Source: Duganella sp. CF402
GTDB taxonomy: Bacteria > Pseudomonadota > Gammaproteobacteria > Burkholderiales > Burkholderiaceae_D
Assembly (NCBI RefSeq): GCF_900109645.1
Contig: NZ_FOBG01000002.1
Span: forward strand, 434,001 to 498,000
Direction: 5' to 3'
Length of the DNA: 64,000 bases
The position numbers were made by a program, and so were the translations under genes. The notes under the pieces were generated by a model. That model was not told the origin of the DNA. It did no database searches and worked only from the letters and a program-made list of their open reading frames with translations. Each line of letters opens with the position of its first letter. The first letter of the stretch is position 1. Positions 41,920-49,985 of this stretch are shown here, piece after piece.

Positions 41920-41958
41920 AACGCTTGCACTTTTCAATTTGGGAAAAGTGCAAGCGTT
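41920..41958. promoter_or_regulatory. 16-base-pair dyad with LacI-type half-sites
   Basis: AACGCTTGCACTTTTC and GAAAAGTGCAAGCGTT are perfect inverted repeats separated by seven bases. Each arm holds CGCTTGCA, half of a common LacI-family operator. It lies 129 bases upstream of the TonB receptor start and 91 bases downstream of the small-protein gene, so it could be an operator for the receptor operon or a terminator hairpin for the small gene. Confidence 0.5.
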
Positions 41959-42048
41959 GTACTTTGGGAGGGTAACGGCCCCGGGAGGCTGCTGCGTCAG
42001 GCAGGGTCTTGTTGAAGTGGCATGTAGTTTGGATACATGCTGGCCTTC

Positions 42049-42195
42049 TCAACTGCTGGTCTTCATCACCGGCGGGAAATTAGTGACCGGTGCTTTTGTG
42101 GCGCCCTGATCCTTGGCGGCCAGTGCGCGCAGGTAGGCCGCGTAGGCCTGCGCGATGGCCGCTTCCTTTTGCGTTGTATCCTGCTTCTCTGTCAT
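42049..42195 (-). CDS. Small hypothetical protein, 48 residues
   Basis: A short frame reading MTEKQDTTQKEAAIAQAYAA followed by YLRALAAKDQGATKAPVTNF and a proline/serine end. GGGTGAG precedes the ATG. It is alanine-rich with a probable amphipathic helix, has no signal peptide, and lies 69 bases downstream of the MarR-like gene on the same strand, so it may share that transcript. No family is recognised. Confidence 0.5.
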   Translation of the reverse strand: MTEKQDTTQKEAAIAQAYAAYLRALAAKDQGATKAPVTNFPPVMKTSS

Positions 42196-42264
42196 AGCTC
42201 ACCCAAAATTGATCTAAATTTTAGAGCAATTTACCTGAGACAGACAGGGAATGCAAATGAAAGA

Positions 42265-42621
42265 TCAGTTGGTGGCGGTGGCTTTCACCATGCACCTGGA
42301 CAGCTTGTCGAAGTATTTCAGGGCTTCCTGGGTGAGCTCGACTTGCTTGCGGCGGGTGTCTTCGGTATCGGTCAAGGTGAGCCAGCCTTTTTCGCGCATG
42401 GAGGTCAGGCGGTTATGGACCGTGGCCGGCGCGCCCAGTTCCTTCTTGCCCATCATGTCGCGCACGGACAGGCGCTGGTCTTCCTGGCCGGCCAGTGCCA
42501 CGATCGCCAGGATGCGTTCTTCCAAGGGATCCAGCGGCGACAAGGACGGCAAACCGCGCAAGGCGTCCGCAAGCTGCAGGAAGCGCAGGTAAATATCGGC
42601 AGGTCGTTTAGGAGGCGTCAT
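42265..42621 (-). CDS. MarR-like winged-helix regulator
   Basis: A 118-residue protein with a winged-helix core: EERILAIVALAGQEDQRLSVRDMMGKKELGAPATVHNRLTSMREKGWLTLT, then a wing TEDTRRKQVELT and a C-terminal dimerisation helix. It resembles MarR-like regulators of plasmid/phage-derived or small-group type. It follows a MASE1-like membrane protein gene by 25 bases and precedes a 48-residue gene. No target is indicated. Confidence 0.7.
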   Translation of the reverse strand: MTPPKRPADIYLRFLQLADALRGLPSLSPLDPLEERILAIVALAGQEDQRLSVRDMMGKKELGAPATVHNRLTSMREKGWLTLTDTEDTRRKQVELTQEALKYFDKLSRCMVKATATN

Positions 42622-42646
42622 ATTGCTACAAATTTTAGCACACCGG

Positions 42647-43204
42647 CTATTGCCGCTGCGGCACAGGCAGCAACGATAGCAGCCACTTGGCGGTGTACAG
42701 CACGATCAGGGTCCCCAGCAAGTCGCCGATCATCATGACGATCAGGCCCGGCAGCAAGTTCTCCTCCCCGTGGATGGAGAACCACAGGTGATGCAGCACG
42801 GGACTCGCGATTGAGCAGCCCAGCGCGCAGAGCAGCAAGCGCCTGGGCGTCAGGCTGGCCAGCGATGCCTGCCAGCCGAAGCGCGATTGCGCGGCCAGAT
42901 AAACCAGGTACGGCCCGATCGCCCCGGCAATCGTGCCGGTCGTGGCCCGCAGGACGTCGCCGGGGAAGTAGTACCAGTAGCAGGCCAACCAGCCCGATAT
43001 GAGCAGCCCTATCGCCCCTGCCCTGCCAAACATCAGCGTGCATAACAGGCGCGTTCCGGCAGGCAGGTAAATCCAGCCTATGCCTTGTAAAAACTCGGCG
43101 CGGCGGAAGAACAGTTCATTGGCCATCATCATGGCCCCGTGCAGGCAGATGGTGCCGACGATCATGTAGAGGTCGACCCGGGAGGGCGAGGCAGGCTGGT
43201 TCAT
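42647..43204 (-). CDS. Small MASE1-like integral membrane protein
   Basis: A 185-residue protein with about five hydrophobic segments (LYMIVGTICLHGAMMM, LPAGTRLLCTLMFG, GLLISGWLACYWYYF, LLLCALGCSIASPVLHH, LPGLIVMMIGDLLGTLIVLYT). The pattern resembles the N-terminal MASE1 sensor domain of signalling proteins, but no kinase or cyclase follows. It may act as a stand-alone sensor or transporter. On the same strand as the MarR-like gene. Confidence 0.6.
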   Translation of the reverse strand: MNQPASPSRVDLYMIVGTICLHGAMMMANELFFRRAEFLQGIGWIYLPAGTRLLCTLMFGRAGAIGLLISGWLACYWYYFPGDVLRATTGTIAGAIGPYLVYLAAQSRFGWQASLASLTPRRLLLCALGCSIASPVLHHLWFSIHGEENLLPGLIVMMIGDLLGTLIVLYTAKWLLSLLPVPQRQ

Positions 43205-43254
43205 GCCATAGCTTAGCGCCCAAGGCTGCCTCCAGGCAAGCGGGGCGCTTGATT

Positions 43255-45474
43255 CTACCGATAGTCCAGGCCAAAGCCAAACGGGTACAAGGTGTCGCCG
43301 GCCGGATAGCCTGGCGCATCGGGATCGTTATCGATTACGGCCTGCAAGCGATTCGCCAGTGCGAACGGCAGCTTGCCCTGCGGCTGGGCCTGGCCGCTCA
43401 ACACGTCCAGCAGCGCGCGGTCGGAGACGCCAAAGGTCGCCACCAGCGCACCCGCATGTCGCAGGCCGCTGGCGTCGTCCAACACGTAGGGATTGCGGAA
43501 ATAGATGTCCAGCACCGTGTTTGCCGCGCCCACTTCGCCCATCACCGCCTGGATCTCCGCCAGCGATGGCGAGATGCGCCACGACTGCGCCTGCGCCATC
43601 GCCGAGAACGACAGGCTGTTGACTTCCCACGGCAGCGCACCGCCGAAGATCAGTCCCATCGCGCGGCCCGGCACAAATTCCGCATCATCGGCGCAGCGCA
43701 GGTTGCGCGCCGGGGCCAGCTCGCAGCCATCTTGCGCGCCCCATACCTTGCCGGTGCGCGGATTCAGCCTGGCCGGGTCGGCGCCGCTGTCGGCCCCGCG
43801 CGTGCGGTAGCCGCCGGTGTTGACGTTGCTGACGAGTACACGGATCAACGCATAGTCGTGGCCGGCCGCGCTGGGCCGCGCCTGTCCTTGCGCCACCGTG
43901 CCGTCGGTGACGCGGTAGCCGTGGCGCTCCGCCTCGGCCCTGGAGACCCCCATCGTGTACAGCGCCGCCCCCGGCTTGAACGGCAGCAGTGGTGCGCCGC
44001 CCTTCACGCCGTTTTGCAGCAGGACCACCGACTGCTGCTGCACCTGCAAGCCCGCTGCGCGATTGGCCGCGCTGCCCACCACCGCGTCGGCTTGCTGCGC
44101 ATCGACGTAGGGATTTTCAAACAGACCAAGCTGAAACTGCTCGCTCAGCAAGCGCGTCACCGCGAGGTCGATGCGCTGCGCCGTCACCAGCCCGGCGTCC
44201 ACCAGCGCCGACACCGTCGCCCCCTGGTGGAAGCCGGACAGCACGTCCGTACCGCCATTGACCGCCGCCGCAATCCGCTCGGGCACGGTCAGCTGCTCGA
44301 GCCCCCACGCGCGATCGCTGACTATGCCGGTATCGGAATTGACATTGCCCTTGAAGCCCAGCTGATCGCGCAGCAGGTGGTTGACCACCTGCGCGTTGAA
44401 GGCGAACCCGATCTCCTGATAGTCCACGCCGTCGTAGCGCAAGCGGCGCGGCACGCCGTAGTAAGGCATGATCGACGACACGCCAGCCTTGATGGCGGCC
44501 TTGAACGGCTTGAGCGCATACTCGAACTGCCCGGCCGGATACACTTGCGATTTGCCGAACGAATAGTGCGGGTCGAGCCCGTCCTCTTGCGGTCCGCCGC
44601 CGGGGAAGTGCTTGATGGTGAGCGCCACCGCCGACGCCGGGTTCAGCGGGCCGCCCTGCAATCCCTCCACCAGCGCGGTGAGGATATCGGCGCTGAGATC
44701 GGCGTTCTCGCCAAAGGTTTCGTGCACGCGATGCCAGCGTGGCTCGGTTGCCAGATCGGCCTGGTAGCCATACATGCCGCGTATGCCCAGCGCACGCCAT
44801 TCCTGTCCTGTCACGCGGGCCAACGCCCGCACCGGCGCCATGCTGCCGACGCCGAGCGCGGCTGCCGCAATGCCGGGCTCCTTGGGAAACTCGCTCAGCA
44901 CGCCTGCGCCGCTGCCGATGCCGAAGCGCGGGTCGGTCTCGACGTGATTGCGCGGATTGCTCTTGAACAGCACCGGGATGCCAAGCCGCTGCGACTCGGC
45001 CAATGCCTGCACCGCATTGACGAAGCCGGCCATCTGGCCCGGTGTCACCGCCGCACCGTTCATGCCGCCGCCATCGGCGCCGCACGCAGCGGGCTCGCCC
45101 ACCACCAGGTTGCGCAGGATGAAGCGCGTCATGTGCTCGCCGCCGACCAGCGCCGGCGCCTGCGGCGGCAAGGCACCGCCGCAACCGGCATTGAGCGTGT
45201 CGATCAACATCATGCCCGCCTTTTCCTGCATGCTCATGCGGCCAAGCAGGTCGGCGACGCGCTGCGGCACCGGCAGGCGCCAGTCCTCGTAGGGGTCGAG
45301 CCGGCCATTGCCGTTGGCATCGCGGAACGCCAGGCCATCCACCTTCAGCACCGCCTTGCTGCGCACGCCGATGGCGGGCTGCAGCGGCGCCCCATACACA
45401 GCACAGGCTTGCAGCGCAAGGCACACAGGCAGCAAGGCGCGCAACGGCAATCGATCAGGATGCATATTCTTCAC
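43255..45474 (-). CDS. Glycoside hydrolase family 3 (beta-glucosidase type)
   Basis: A 739-residue exported GH3 enzyme (an ATG three codons later is an equally possible start). Signal-like N-terminus LRALLPVCLALQACAVYGA; catalytic (alpha/beta)8 domain with EKAGMMLIDTL, KHFPGGGPQEDG and the nucleophile region GNVNSDTGIVSD; the C-terminal domain ends with LPFALANRL and YPFGFGLDYR. It probably cleaves beta-glucosides released by endo-enzymes such as the GH9 enzyme encoded at 28926-31121. The end lies 50 bases from a MASE1-like gene and the upstream region to 45691 carries no other gene. Confidence 0.88.
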   Translation of the reverse strand: MKNMHPDRLPLRALLPVCLALQACAVYGAPLQPAIGVRSKAVLKVDGLAFRDANGNGRLDPYEDWRLPVPQRVADLLGRMSMQEKAGMMLIDTLNAGCGGALPPQAPALVGGEHMTRFILRNLVVGEPAACGADGGGMNGAAVTPGQMAGFVNAVQALAESQRLGIPVLFKSNPRNHVETDPRFGIGSGAGVLSEFPKEPGIAAAALGVGSMAPVRALARVTGQEWRALGIRGMYGYQADLATEPRWHRVHETFGENADLSADILTALVEGLQGGPLNPASAVALTIKHFPGGGPQEDGLDPHYSFGKSQVYPAGQFEYALKPFKAAIKAGVSSIMPYYGVPRRLRYDGVDYQEIGFAFNAQVVNHLLRDQLGFKGNVNSDTGIVSDRAWGLEQLTVPERIAAAVNGGTDVLSGFHQGATVSALVDAGLVTAQRIDLAVTRLLSEQFQLGLFENPYVDAQQADAVVGSAANRAAGLQVQQQSVVLLQNGVKGGAPLLPFKPGAALYTMGVSRAEAERHGYRVTDGTVAQGQARPSAAGHDYALIRVLVSNVNTGGYRTRGADSGADPARLNPRTGKVWGAQDGCELAPARNLRCADDAEFVPGRAMGLIFGGALPWEVNSLSFSAMAQAQSWRISPSLAEIQAVMGEVGAANTVLDIYFRNPYVLDDASGLRHAGALVATFGVSDRALLDVLSGQAQPQGKLPFALANRLQAVIDNDPDAPGYPAGDTLYPFGFGLDYR

Positions 45475-45691
45475 CGGAAGTTAAACGTTTGACTTGCGAG
45501 CCAGAATAAACCCATCCATCCCAAAGCACCAACCGTGATTTGTGATATCAGCTATCGCGCGCGTCATCGCTTGATAGCGGCGACGCGGCCGGGCCTCTCT
45601 GCCATAAGAAAGAGGCCACTCTTTAGTGGGTATGACAACGCCAGCCAGCATCTTATGCTGTGCTTTCGTCTTCAACTACCAGGAGTACTGT

Positions 45692-46279
45692 ATGACCAAA
45701 GCAATTGTCGCGGTGGTGTATCACTCGGGCTATGGCCACACCAAACGCCAGGCCGAAGCAGTCCATCATGGCGCCAGCCAGGTGGCCGGCGTCAGCGCAG
45801 AAATTTATGCGGTGGACGGCGCCGAGGCGCCGTGGGCCGAACTGGAAAAAGCCGACGCCATCATCTTCGGCGCGCCGACGTATATGGGCGGGCCTTCCGC
45901 GCAATTCAAGGCGTTCCAGGACGCCACGTCGCGCACGGTGTATGCGACGGGCGGCAAATGGAAGGACAAGCTGGCCGCCGGGTTCACCAACTCGGCCTCG
46001 CGCTCGGGCGACAAGCTGGCCACCCTGCAGCAGCTCTTCATCTTCGCCGCGCAGCATGGCATGCACTGGGTGAATCTTGGCCTGCCGCCGGGAAATAACT
46101 CCAGCAAGGGCAGCGAAGAGGATTTAAACCGGCTGGGATTTTTCATCGGCGCGGCGGCGCAATCGAATGCCGACCAGGGCGCCGAGTTGGCGCCATCGGC
46201 ATCGGACCTGAAAACTGCCGAACATTTGGGCACCCGTGTCGCCCGCACTGCGCTGCAATTCGTCCGTGGCCGTGACTAG
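45692..46279 (+). CDS. Flavodoxin-family NAD(P)H:quinone oxidoreductase-like protein
   Basis: A 195-residue flavodoxin-fold protein. The phosphate loop reads VVYHSGYGHTKRQAEAV and the FMN-contact segment is IIFGAPTYMGGPSAQFKAF, followed by GKWKDKLAAGFTNSASRSGD. These are WrbA/flavodoxin-like features; WrbA itself carries a longer insertion. It likely reduces quinones with two electrons or moves electrons from NAD(P)H. AGGAG lies before the start at 45692, and an upstream reading would add a leader without evidence. Confidence 0.85.
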   Translation: MTKAIVAVVYHSGYGHTKRQAEAVHHGASQVAGVSAEIYAVDGAEAPWAELEKADAIIFGAPTYMGGPSAQFKAFQDATSRTVYATGGKWKDKLAAGFTNSASRSGDKLATLQQLFIFAAQHGMHWVNLGLPPGNNSSKGSEEDLNRLGFFIGAAAQSNADQGAELAPSASDLKTAEHLGTRVARTALQFVRGRD

Positions 46280-46340
46280 AAAAACCGAAGGGTAGCGTGG
46301 CACAATAGCCGTCATTTTGCAGACACACGAAAAGGATGCG

Positions 46341-47504
46341 ATGCACTACGACGTCATTGTGATTGGCATGGGCGCGTTCGGGGCGGCGACGTTGTATCAG
46401 TTGGCGCAGCGCGGCGTGCGGGTGGCGGGGATCGACAAGTTTTCGCCGCCGCACGACCAGGGCTCCAGTCATGGCGATACGCGCATCACGCGGCAGGCGA
46501 TTGGCGAGGGCGCGGCCTACGTGCCGCTGGCGCTGAATGCGCATCGCATCTGGCGTGAGCTGGAAGCGCGCAGCGGTGTGCCGCTGCTGGAGACCTGCGG
46601 CATGCTGATGTTGAGCGACAGCCGCGTCGCCGCGCGCGGCCACGGTACGGCGGATTTTGCCGGCCAGACCGCCGCGCTGGCGCAGCGCTTCGGGATTGCC
46701 CACGAGTTGCTGGATGCGGCGGCGATTGCGCAGCGCTTCCCGCAGTTCACCGGCTACGGTCCGCATGCGCTGGGCTACTACGAACCTGGCGCTGGCTATG
46801 TGCGGCCCGAGCGCGCGATCGAGGTACAGTTGCAACTGGCGCGGCAGGCGGGCGCGGATTTATTCCCGAACCGGCCTGCCACGTCGATTGCATCGTTTGC
46901 GGGTGGCGTTCAGGTGCACACCGCCGCCGGTACGCTGACGGCCAACCGCGTCATTTCATGTGCAGGCATGTGGAGTGCAGGCCTGCTGGGCGGGCCGTTG
47001 CAGCAGTTGTTGAAGGTGTGCCGCCAGAAGCTGTATTGGTTCGAGCTCGATGAACCGCAGCGCTTTGCGGCCGATGCGCCGGTCTACATCCTGTTCGATG
47101 GCGATACCGATAGCTGCTACGGTTTCCCGCCCATCCCCGGCGAGAACGCGATCAAGATCGCCACCGAGGCCTATACCGACATTTGCGATCCGGATCAGCT
47201 GGACCGCAGCATCAGCCAGGCCGATGCCGACGCCATGTACGAGCGCCACGTGGCCGGACGACTGGCGGGCGTGTCAAGGCGCCTGCTCAAGTCCAAAGTC
47301 TGCACCTACACCATCACGCCGGACTTCAACTTCCTGATTGACGAACATCCCGAACTGCCGGGCGTAACGATGGTGTCAGCTTGTTCCGGCCACGGTTTCA
47401 AACACTCCGCTGCCGTGGGCGAAGCGCTGGCCATGCGTTATTGCGGAGATAGCCGCGCGGCCGACCTGTCAGCGTTCAGCCTGATCGCGAAAAGCGGACG
47501 GTGA
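46341..47504 (+). CDS. solA: N-methyl-L-tryptophan/sarcosine oxidase-type flavoenzyme
   Basis: A 387-residue FAD enzyme of the DAO superfamily. The dinucleotide fold is VIGMGAFGAATLYQLAQRG and the FAD-linked core includes SPPHDQGSSHGDTRITRQA. The cysteine in SACSGHGFKHSAAVGE near the C-terminus is where MTOX and monomeric sarcosine oxidase hold FAD covalently. It oxidatively demethylates an N-methyl amino acid. The start at 46341 follows AAAAGGATGCG. Its 3' end overlaps the convergent AraC-family gene by 36 bases, which is unusual. Confidence 0.8.
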   Translation: MHYDVIVIGMGAFGAATLYQLAQRGVRVAGIDKFSPPHDQGSSHGDTRITRQAIGEGAAYVPLALNAHRIWRELEARSGVPLLETCGMLMLSDSRVAARGHGTADFAGQTAALAQRFGIAHELLDAAAIAQRFPQFTGYGPHALGYYEPGAGYVRPERAIEVQLQLARQAGADLFPNRPATSIASFAGGVQVHTAAGTLTANRVISCAGMWSAGLLGGPLQQLLKVCRQKLYWFELDEPQRFAADAPVYILFDGDTDSCYGFPPIPGENAIKIATEAYTDICDPDQLDRSISQADADAMYERHVAGRLAGVSRRLLKSKVCTYTITPDFNFLIDEHPELPGVTMVSACSGHGFKHSAAVGEALAMRYCGDSRAADLSAFSLIAKSGR

Positions 47505-48485
47505 CATGCCGGTCCAGCGGATAAAGGCGCGCCTGAAATTGGCGGTATCGGTGTAGCCGAGCGTGAACGCTATTTCATCGACGGACAGTTTGCCGACTTT
47601 TAAATGTTCGGCCGCCAGCAACTGCCGCACTTCGTCGATCACGGCGCGATAGGACGTGCCCTCCTCCACCAGCCGCCGGTGCAGGGTGCGCGGCGTGACG
47701 TTCAGCAGCCGCGCCGCCACGTTCAATGACGGGAAGCTGCCCTGCGTTTCCAGCAACAGGCGTTGCAGCTTGCCGGCCCAGCTTTGCTGCTGCGAGGTCT
47801 TGTCCAACTCCCGCTGGCAGACCTGCACCGCCTGGCGCAGCGTGACCGGATCAGCCATGCTGAGTGGGATATCGAGCGCATCGACCGGAAACGCGAAGCC
47901 GCACCAGGCCTGCTCGTAGCGCACCTCGCAGTCGAGCATCTCGCGCGCCAGCGCGGCGTATGGCGGCTCGGCGAACGGGAAGCTGGCGTACGAGGTGCGC
48001 ACCGCACCGGCGGTGATTTGGTCGAACAGGTTCTTGATGGTCTGGACGATGGTGTCGAGCACCGAGCGCCGCACCAGTGGCAGCTGCAGCGGGATGGCTT
48101 CCTCGAAGCACAGCCGCACCTGGCCATCGGCCACACTGTGGCGCACGCGGACCAGGGAAGTGCGGATCTGCACGTACTGCTCCATCAGCGCGATGGCGTC
48201 GCGCAGGGTGGCGCTGTTCATGGCGGCGTAGCCCAGCATGCCGTGGCTGTTGATCTGCATGCGTTCCCCCACCAGCAGCCCGAACGCCGGTTCGGCGGTG
48301 GCGGTGATGGCGTCTTGCACCAGCTGTTCAAACTCCCCCAGCGGCAGCACCTGTACATCGCCGGCCGGCAGGCTGTCCCAATGCTTGCGGCGGAACGACG
48401 CCGGCATCTCCGCGTTCATGCGCGCGACCTGGTCGGCGATCTGGCGGATGTATTGGACGGGGAGCGAGAAGTCTTGGGAGCGCAT
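47469..48485 (-). CDS. AraC-family regulator with OruR/ArgR-like ligand domain
   Basis: A 338-residue regulator. The N-terminal 200 residues form the arabinose-binding-like domain seen in regulators of oxidation pathways; the C-terminal helix-turn-helix pair is VAARLLNVTPRTLHRRLVEEG and SVDEIAFTLGYTDTANFRRAFIRWTGMSPS, the standard AraC signature. It is divergent from the ferredoxin-AlkB-GMC operon and probably activates it; a 9-base direct repeat with a 21-base period lies in the divergent space. Confidence 0.85.
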   Translation of the reverse strand: MRSQDFSLPVQYIRQIADQVARMNAEMPASFRRKHWDSLPAGDVQVLPLGEFEQLVQDAITATAEPAFGLLVGERMQINSHGMLGYAAMNSATLRDAIALMEQYVQIRTSLVRVRHSVADGQVRLCFEEAIPLQLPLVRRSVLDTIVQTIKNLFDQITAGAVRTSYASFPFAEPPYAALAREMLDCEVRYEQAWCGFAFPVDALDIPLSMADPVTLRQAVQVCQRELDKTSQQQSWAGKLQRLLLETQGSFPSLNVAARLLNVTPRTLHRRLVEEGTSYRAVIDEVRQLLAAEHLKVGKLSVDEIAFTLGYTDTANFRRAFIRWTGMSPSAFRDQAER

Positions 48486-48492
48486 GAGTCAT

Positions 48493-48522
48493 TGTCAATA
48501 AATGACTATCTAATGTCAATAA
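48493..48522. promoter_or_regulatory. Direct-repeat binding site for the AraC-type regulator
   Basis: TGTCAATAA occurs at 48493-48501 and 48514-48522. The two copies are 21 bases apart, two helical turns, the arrangement preferred by AraC-family activators. They lie eight bases from the regulator start and 66 bases before the ferredoxin start. Confidence 0.6.
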
Positions 48523-48587
48523 CCCACCTCGCGCCGATGTGGCGCTCGCCCTACGATGCTGAGGTCACATCACAACACTATAAAAAT

Positions 48588-48893
48588 ATGTTTTCGTTTT
48601 TAAGAAAGCAGGAGACGGTGACGGCGCAGGTCAATGGCCAGCCAGTCACGATACAACCGGGGGAGACGCTGCTGCAGGCCGCCCTGCGCAGCGAGATCTA
48701 TTTTCCACACAGCTGCCGCGTCGGCGCGTGCGCGACCTGTAAATGCCGCCTGCTGTCAGGCCGCGTGAAGGAGCTGACACGCTCAAGCTACGTGCTGTCC
48801 GACGAGGAACTGGCGCGTGGCTACATCCTCGCCTGCCAGAGCGTGGCGCAGACCGATATCGAGGTCGAGGTAGACATATGGGGAGACCAATAA
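48588..48893 (+). CDS. Plant-type 2Fe-2S ferredoxin
   Basis: A 101-residue ferredoxin with the CRVGACATCKC and ACQS cysteine pattern (C-x4-C-x2-C...C) of plant/bacterial 2Fe-2S ferredoxins. It starts MFSFLRKQETVTAQVNGQPV, a common start for this group, with little ribosome-binding sequence before it; an in-frame ATG at 48513 would overlap the putative regulator site. The AlkB-like hydroxylase gene follows after three bases, so it probably donates electrons to that enzyme in place of a rubredoxin. No reductase gene is seen next to it. Confidence 0.85.
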   Translation: MFSFLRKQETVTAQVNGQPVTIQPGETLLQAALRSEIYFPHSCRVGACATCKCRLLSGRVKELTRSSYVLSDEELARGYILACQSVAQTDIEVEVDIWGDQ

Positions 48894-48896
48894 ACC

Positions 48897-49985
48897 ATGC
48901 GCCATTACCTGAAATTTTTCCTGTTCCATGCGATCGGACTGGTGGCGCTGGCGGCGCTGCATGCCGGCGGCATGGTCACCACGGTCGGCTTGCTGGCCGT
49001 GGTGACCGTGTACATCCTCGGCGACGCCATCGGCGGCGATGACCTCAGCACGCCGACGTACCGCCATCCCGGCGTGCTGACGTTCCAGCTGTGGCTTGCG
49101 CTGCCGCTGCTGGCGGCCATCGTGTACACCGCCGTGACCAGCACCCACTCCGTCCCCGGTGTGCTGCTCACCGGCCTGATGATCGGCATGGTCGGCACCA
49201 TTACCGCGCACGAGCTGACGCACCGCACCTGGGATCCGGTGTCGATGCTGATCGGCCGCTGGCTGCTGGCCTTCAGCTTCGACACCGTGTTCGCGATCGA
49301 ACACGTGTACGGCCACCACCGCTACGTCTCCACACTGGAAGATCCGGCCACCGCGCCGCGCGGCCGCAACGTCTACTTCCATATCGTCGCCTCCACCATC
49401 AAGGGCAATGTCAGCGCGTGGGAGATTGAGAAGAAGCGCCTCAAGCGCGAAGGACGCGGCGCGTTCGGTGCAATCTCGCCGCACAACGCGGTGCTGCGCG
49501 GCCATGCCATGAGCATAGTGCTGGTGGCTGCCGCATGGACCATCGGCGGCTGGGCCGGCGCTGGCTACTTCGCGCTGTGCGCATTGACCGGCAAGGCGCT
49601 GCTGGAAGTGGTCAACTATATGGAGCACTACGGCATTGTGCGCGATCCGGCCACGCCGGTGCAGCCGCGCCATTCGTGGAACACCAACCGCCGCTTCAGC
49701 TCATGGACCATGTTCAACCTGACGCGCCACTCGCACCACCACGCGCAGGGCGAAGTGCCCTACCAGGACCTGAAGCCGTTCGCCGATGCGCCGATGATGA
49801 TCAGCGGTTATCTCACCACAATCGTGGTGGCGCTGATCCCGCCGCTGTGGCATAGGCTAATGACGCCGAAGGTGCTAGCATGGGACCGCACGCACGCCAC
49901 GCCCGCAGAGCGCAAACTGGCGGCACAAGCAAATGCCCGCAGCGGCATGAAAGCATTCAATGGAGGAGACCAGCATGGAGTTTGA
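48897..49985 (+). CDS. AlkB-like membrane di-iron alkane hydroxylase
   Basis: A 362-residue membrane hydroxylase. All four histidine groups of AlkB-type enzymes are visible: HELTHR, EHVYGHHRYVST, NYMEHYGIVR and LTRHSHHHA, with about six hydrophobic helices between residues 10 and 260. It would add oxygen to the end of an alkane or alkyl chain, using the ferredoxin made from the gene just upstream. The stop overlaps the GMC oxidoreductase start by 11 bases. HELTHR differs from the usual HELxHK and the exact substrate is unknown. Confidence 0.88.
   Translation: MRHYLKFFLFHAIGLVALAALHAGGMVTTVGLLAVVTVYILGDAIGGDDLSTPTYRHPGVLTFQLWLALPLLAAIVYTAVTSTHSVPGVLLTGLMIGMVGTITAHELTHRTWDPVSMLIGRWLLAFSFDTVFAIEHVYGHHRYVSTLEDPATAPRGRNVYFHIVASTIKGNVSAWEIEKKRLKREGRGAFGAISPHNAVLRGHAMSIVLVAAAWTIGGWAGAGYFALCALTGKALLEVVNYMEHYGIVRDPATPVQPRHSWNTNRRFSSWTMFNLTRHSHHHAQGEVPYQDLKPFADAPMMISGYLTTIVVALIPPLWHRLMTPKVLAWDRTHATPAERKLAAQANARSGMKAFNGGDQHGV

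Noticed and set aside
41867..42109. 80-codon plus-strand frame across the dyad upstream of the TonB receptor
   Set aside because: It contains the inverted repeat, lacks a ribosome binding site and overlaps the better supported small gene.
48579..48584. TATAAA just before the ferredoxin start as a -10 box
   Set aside because: Transcription would start at or after the start codon, leaving no leader.
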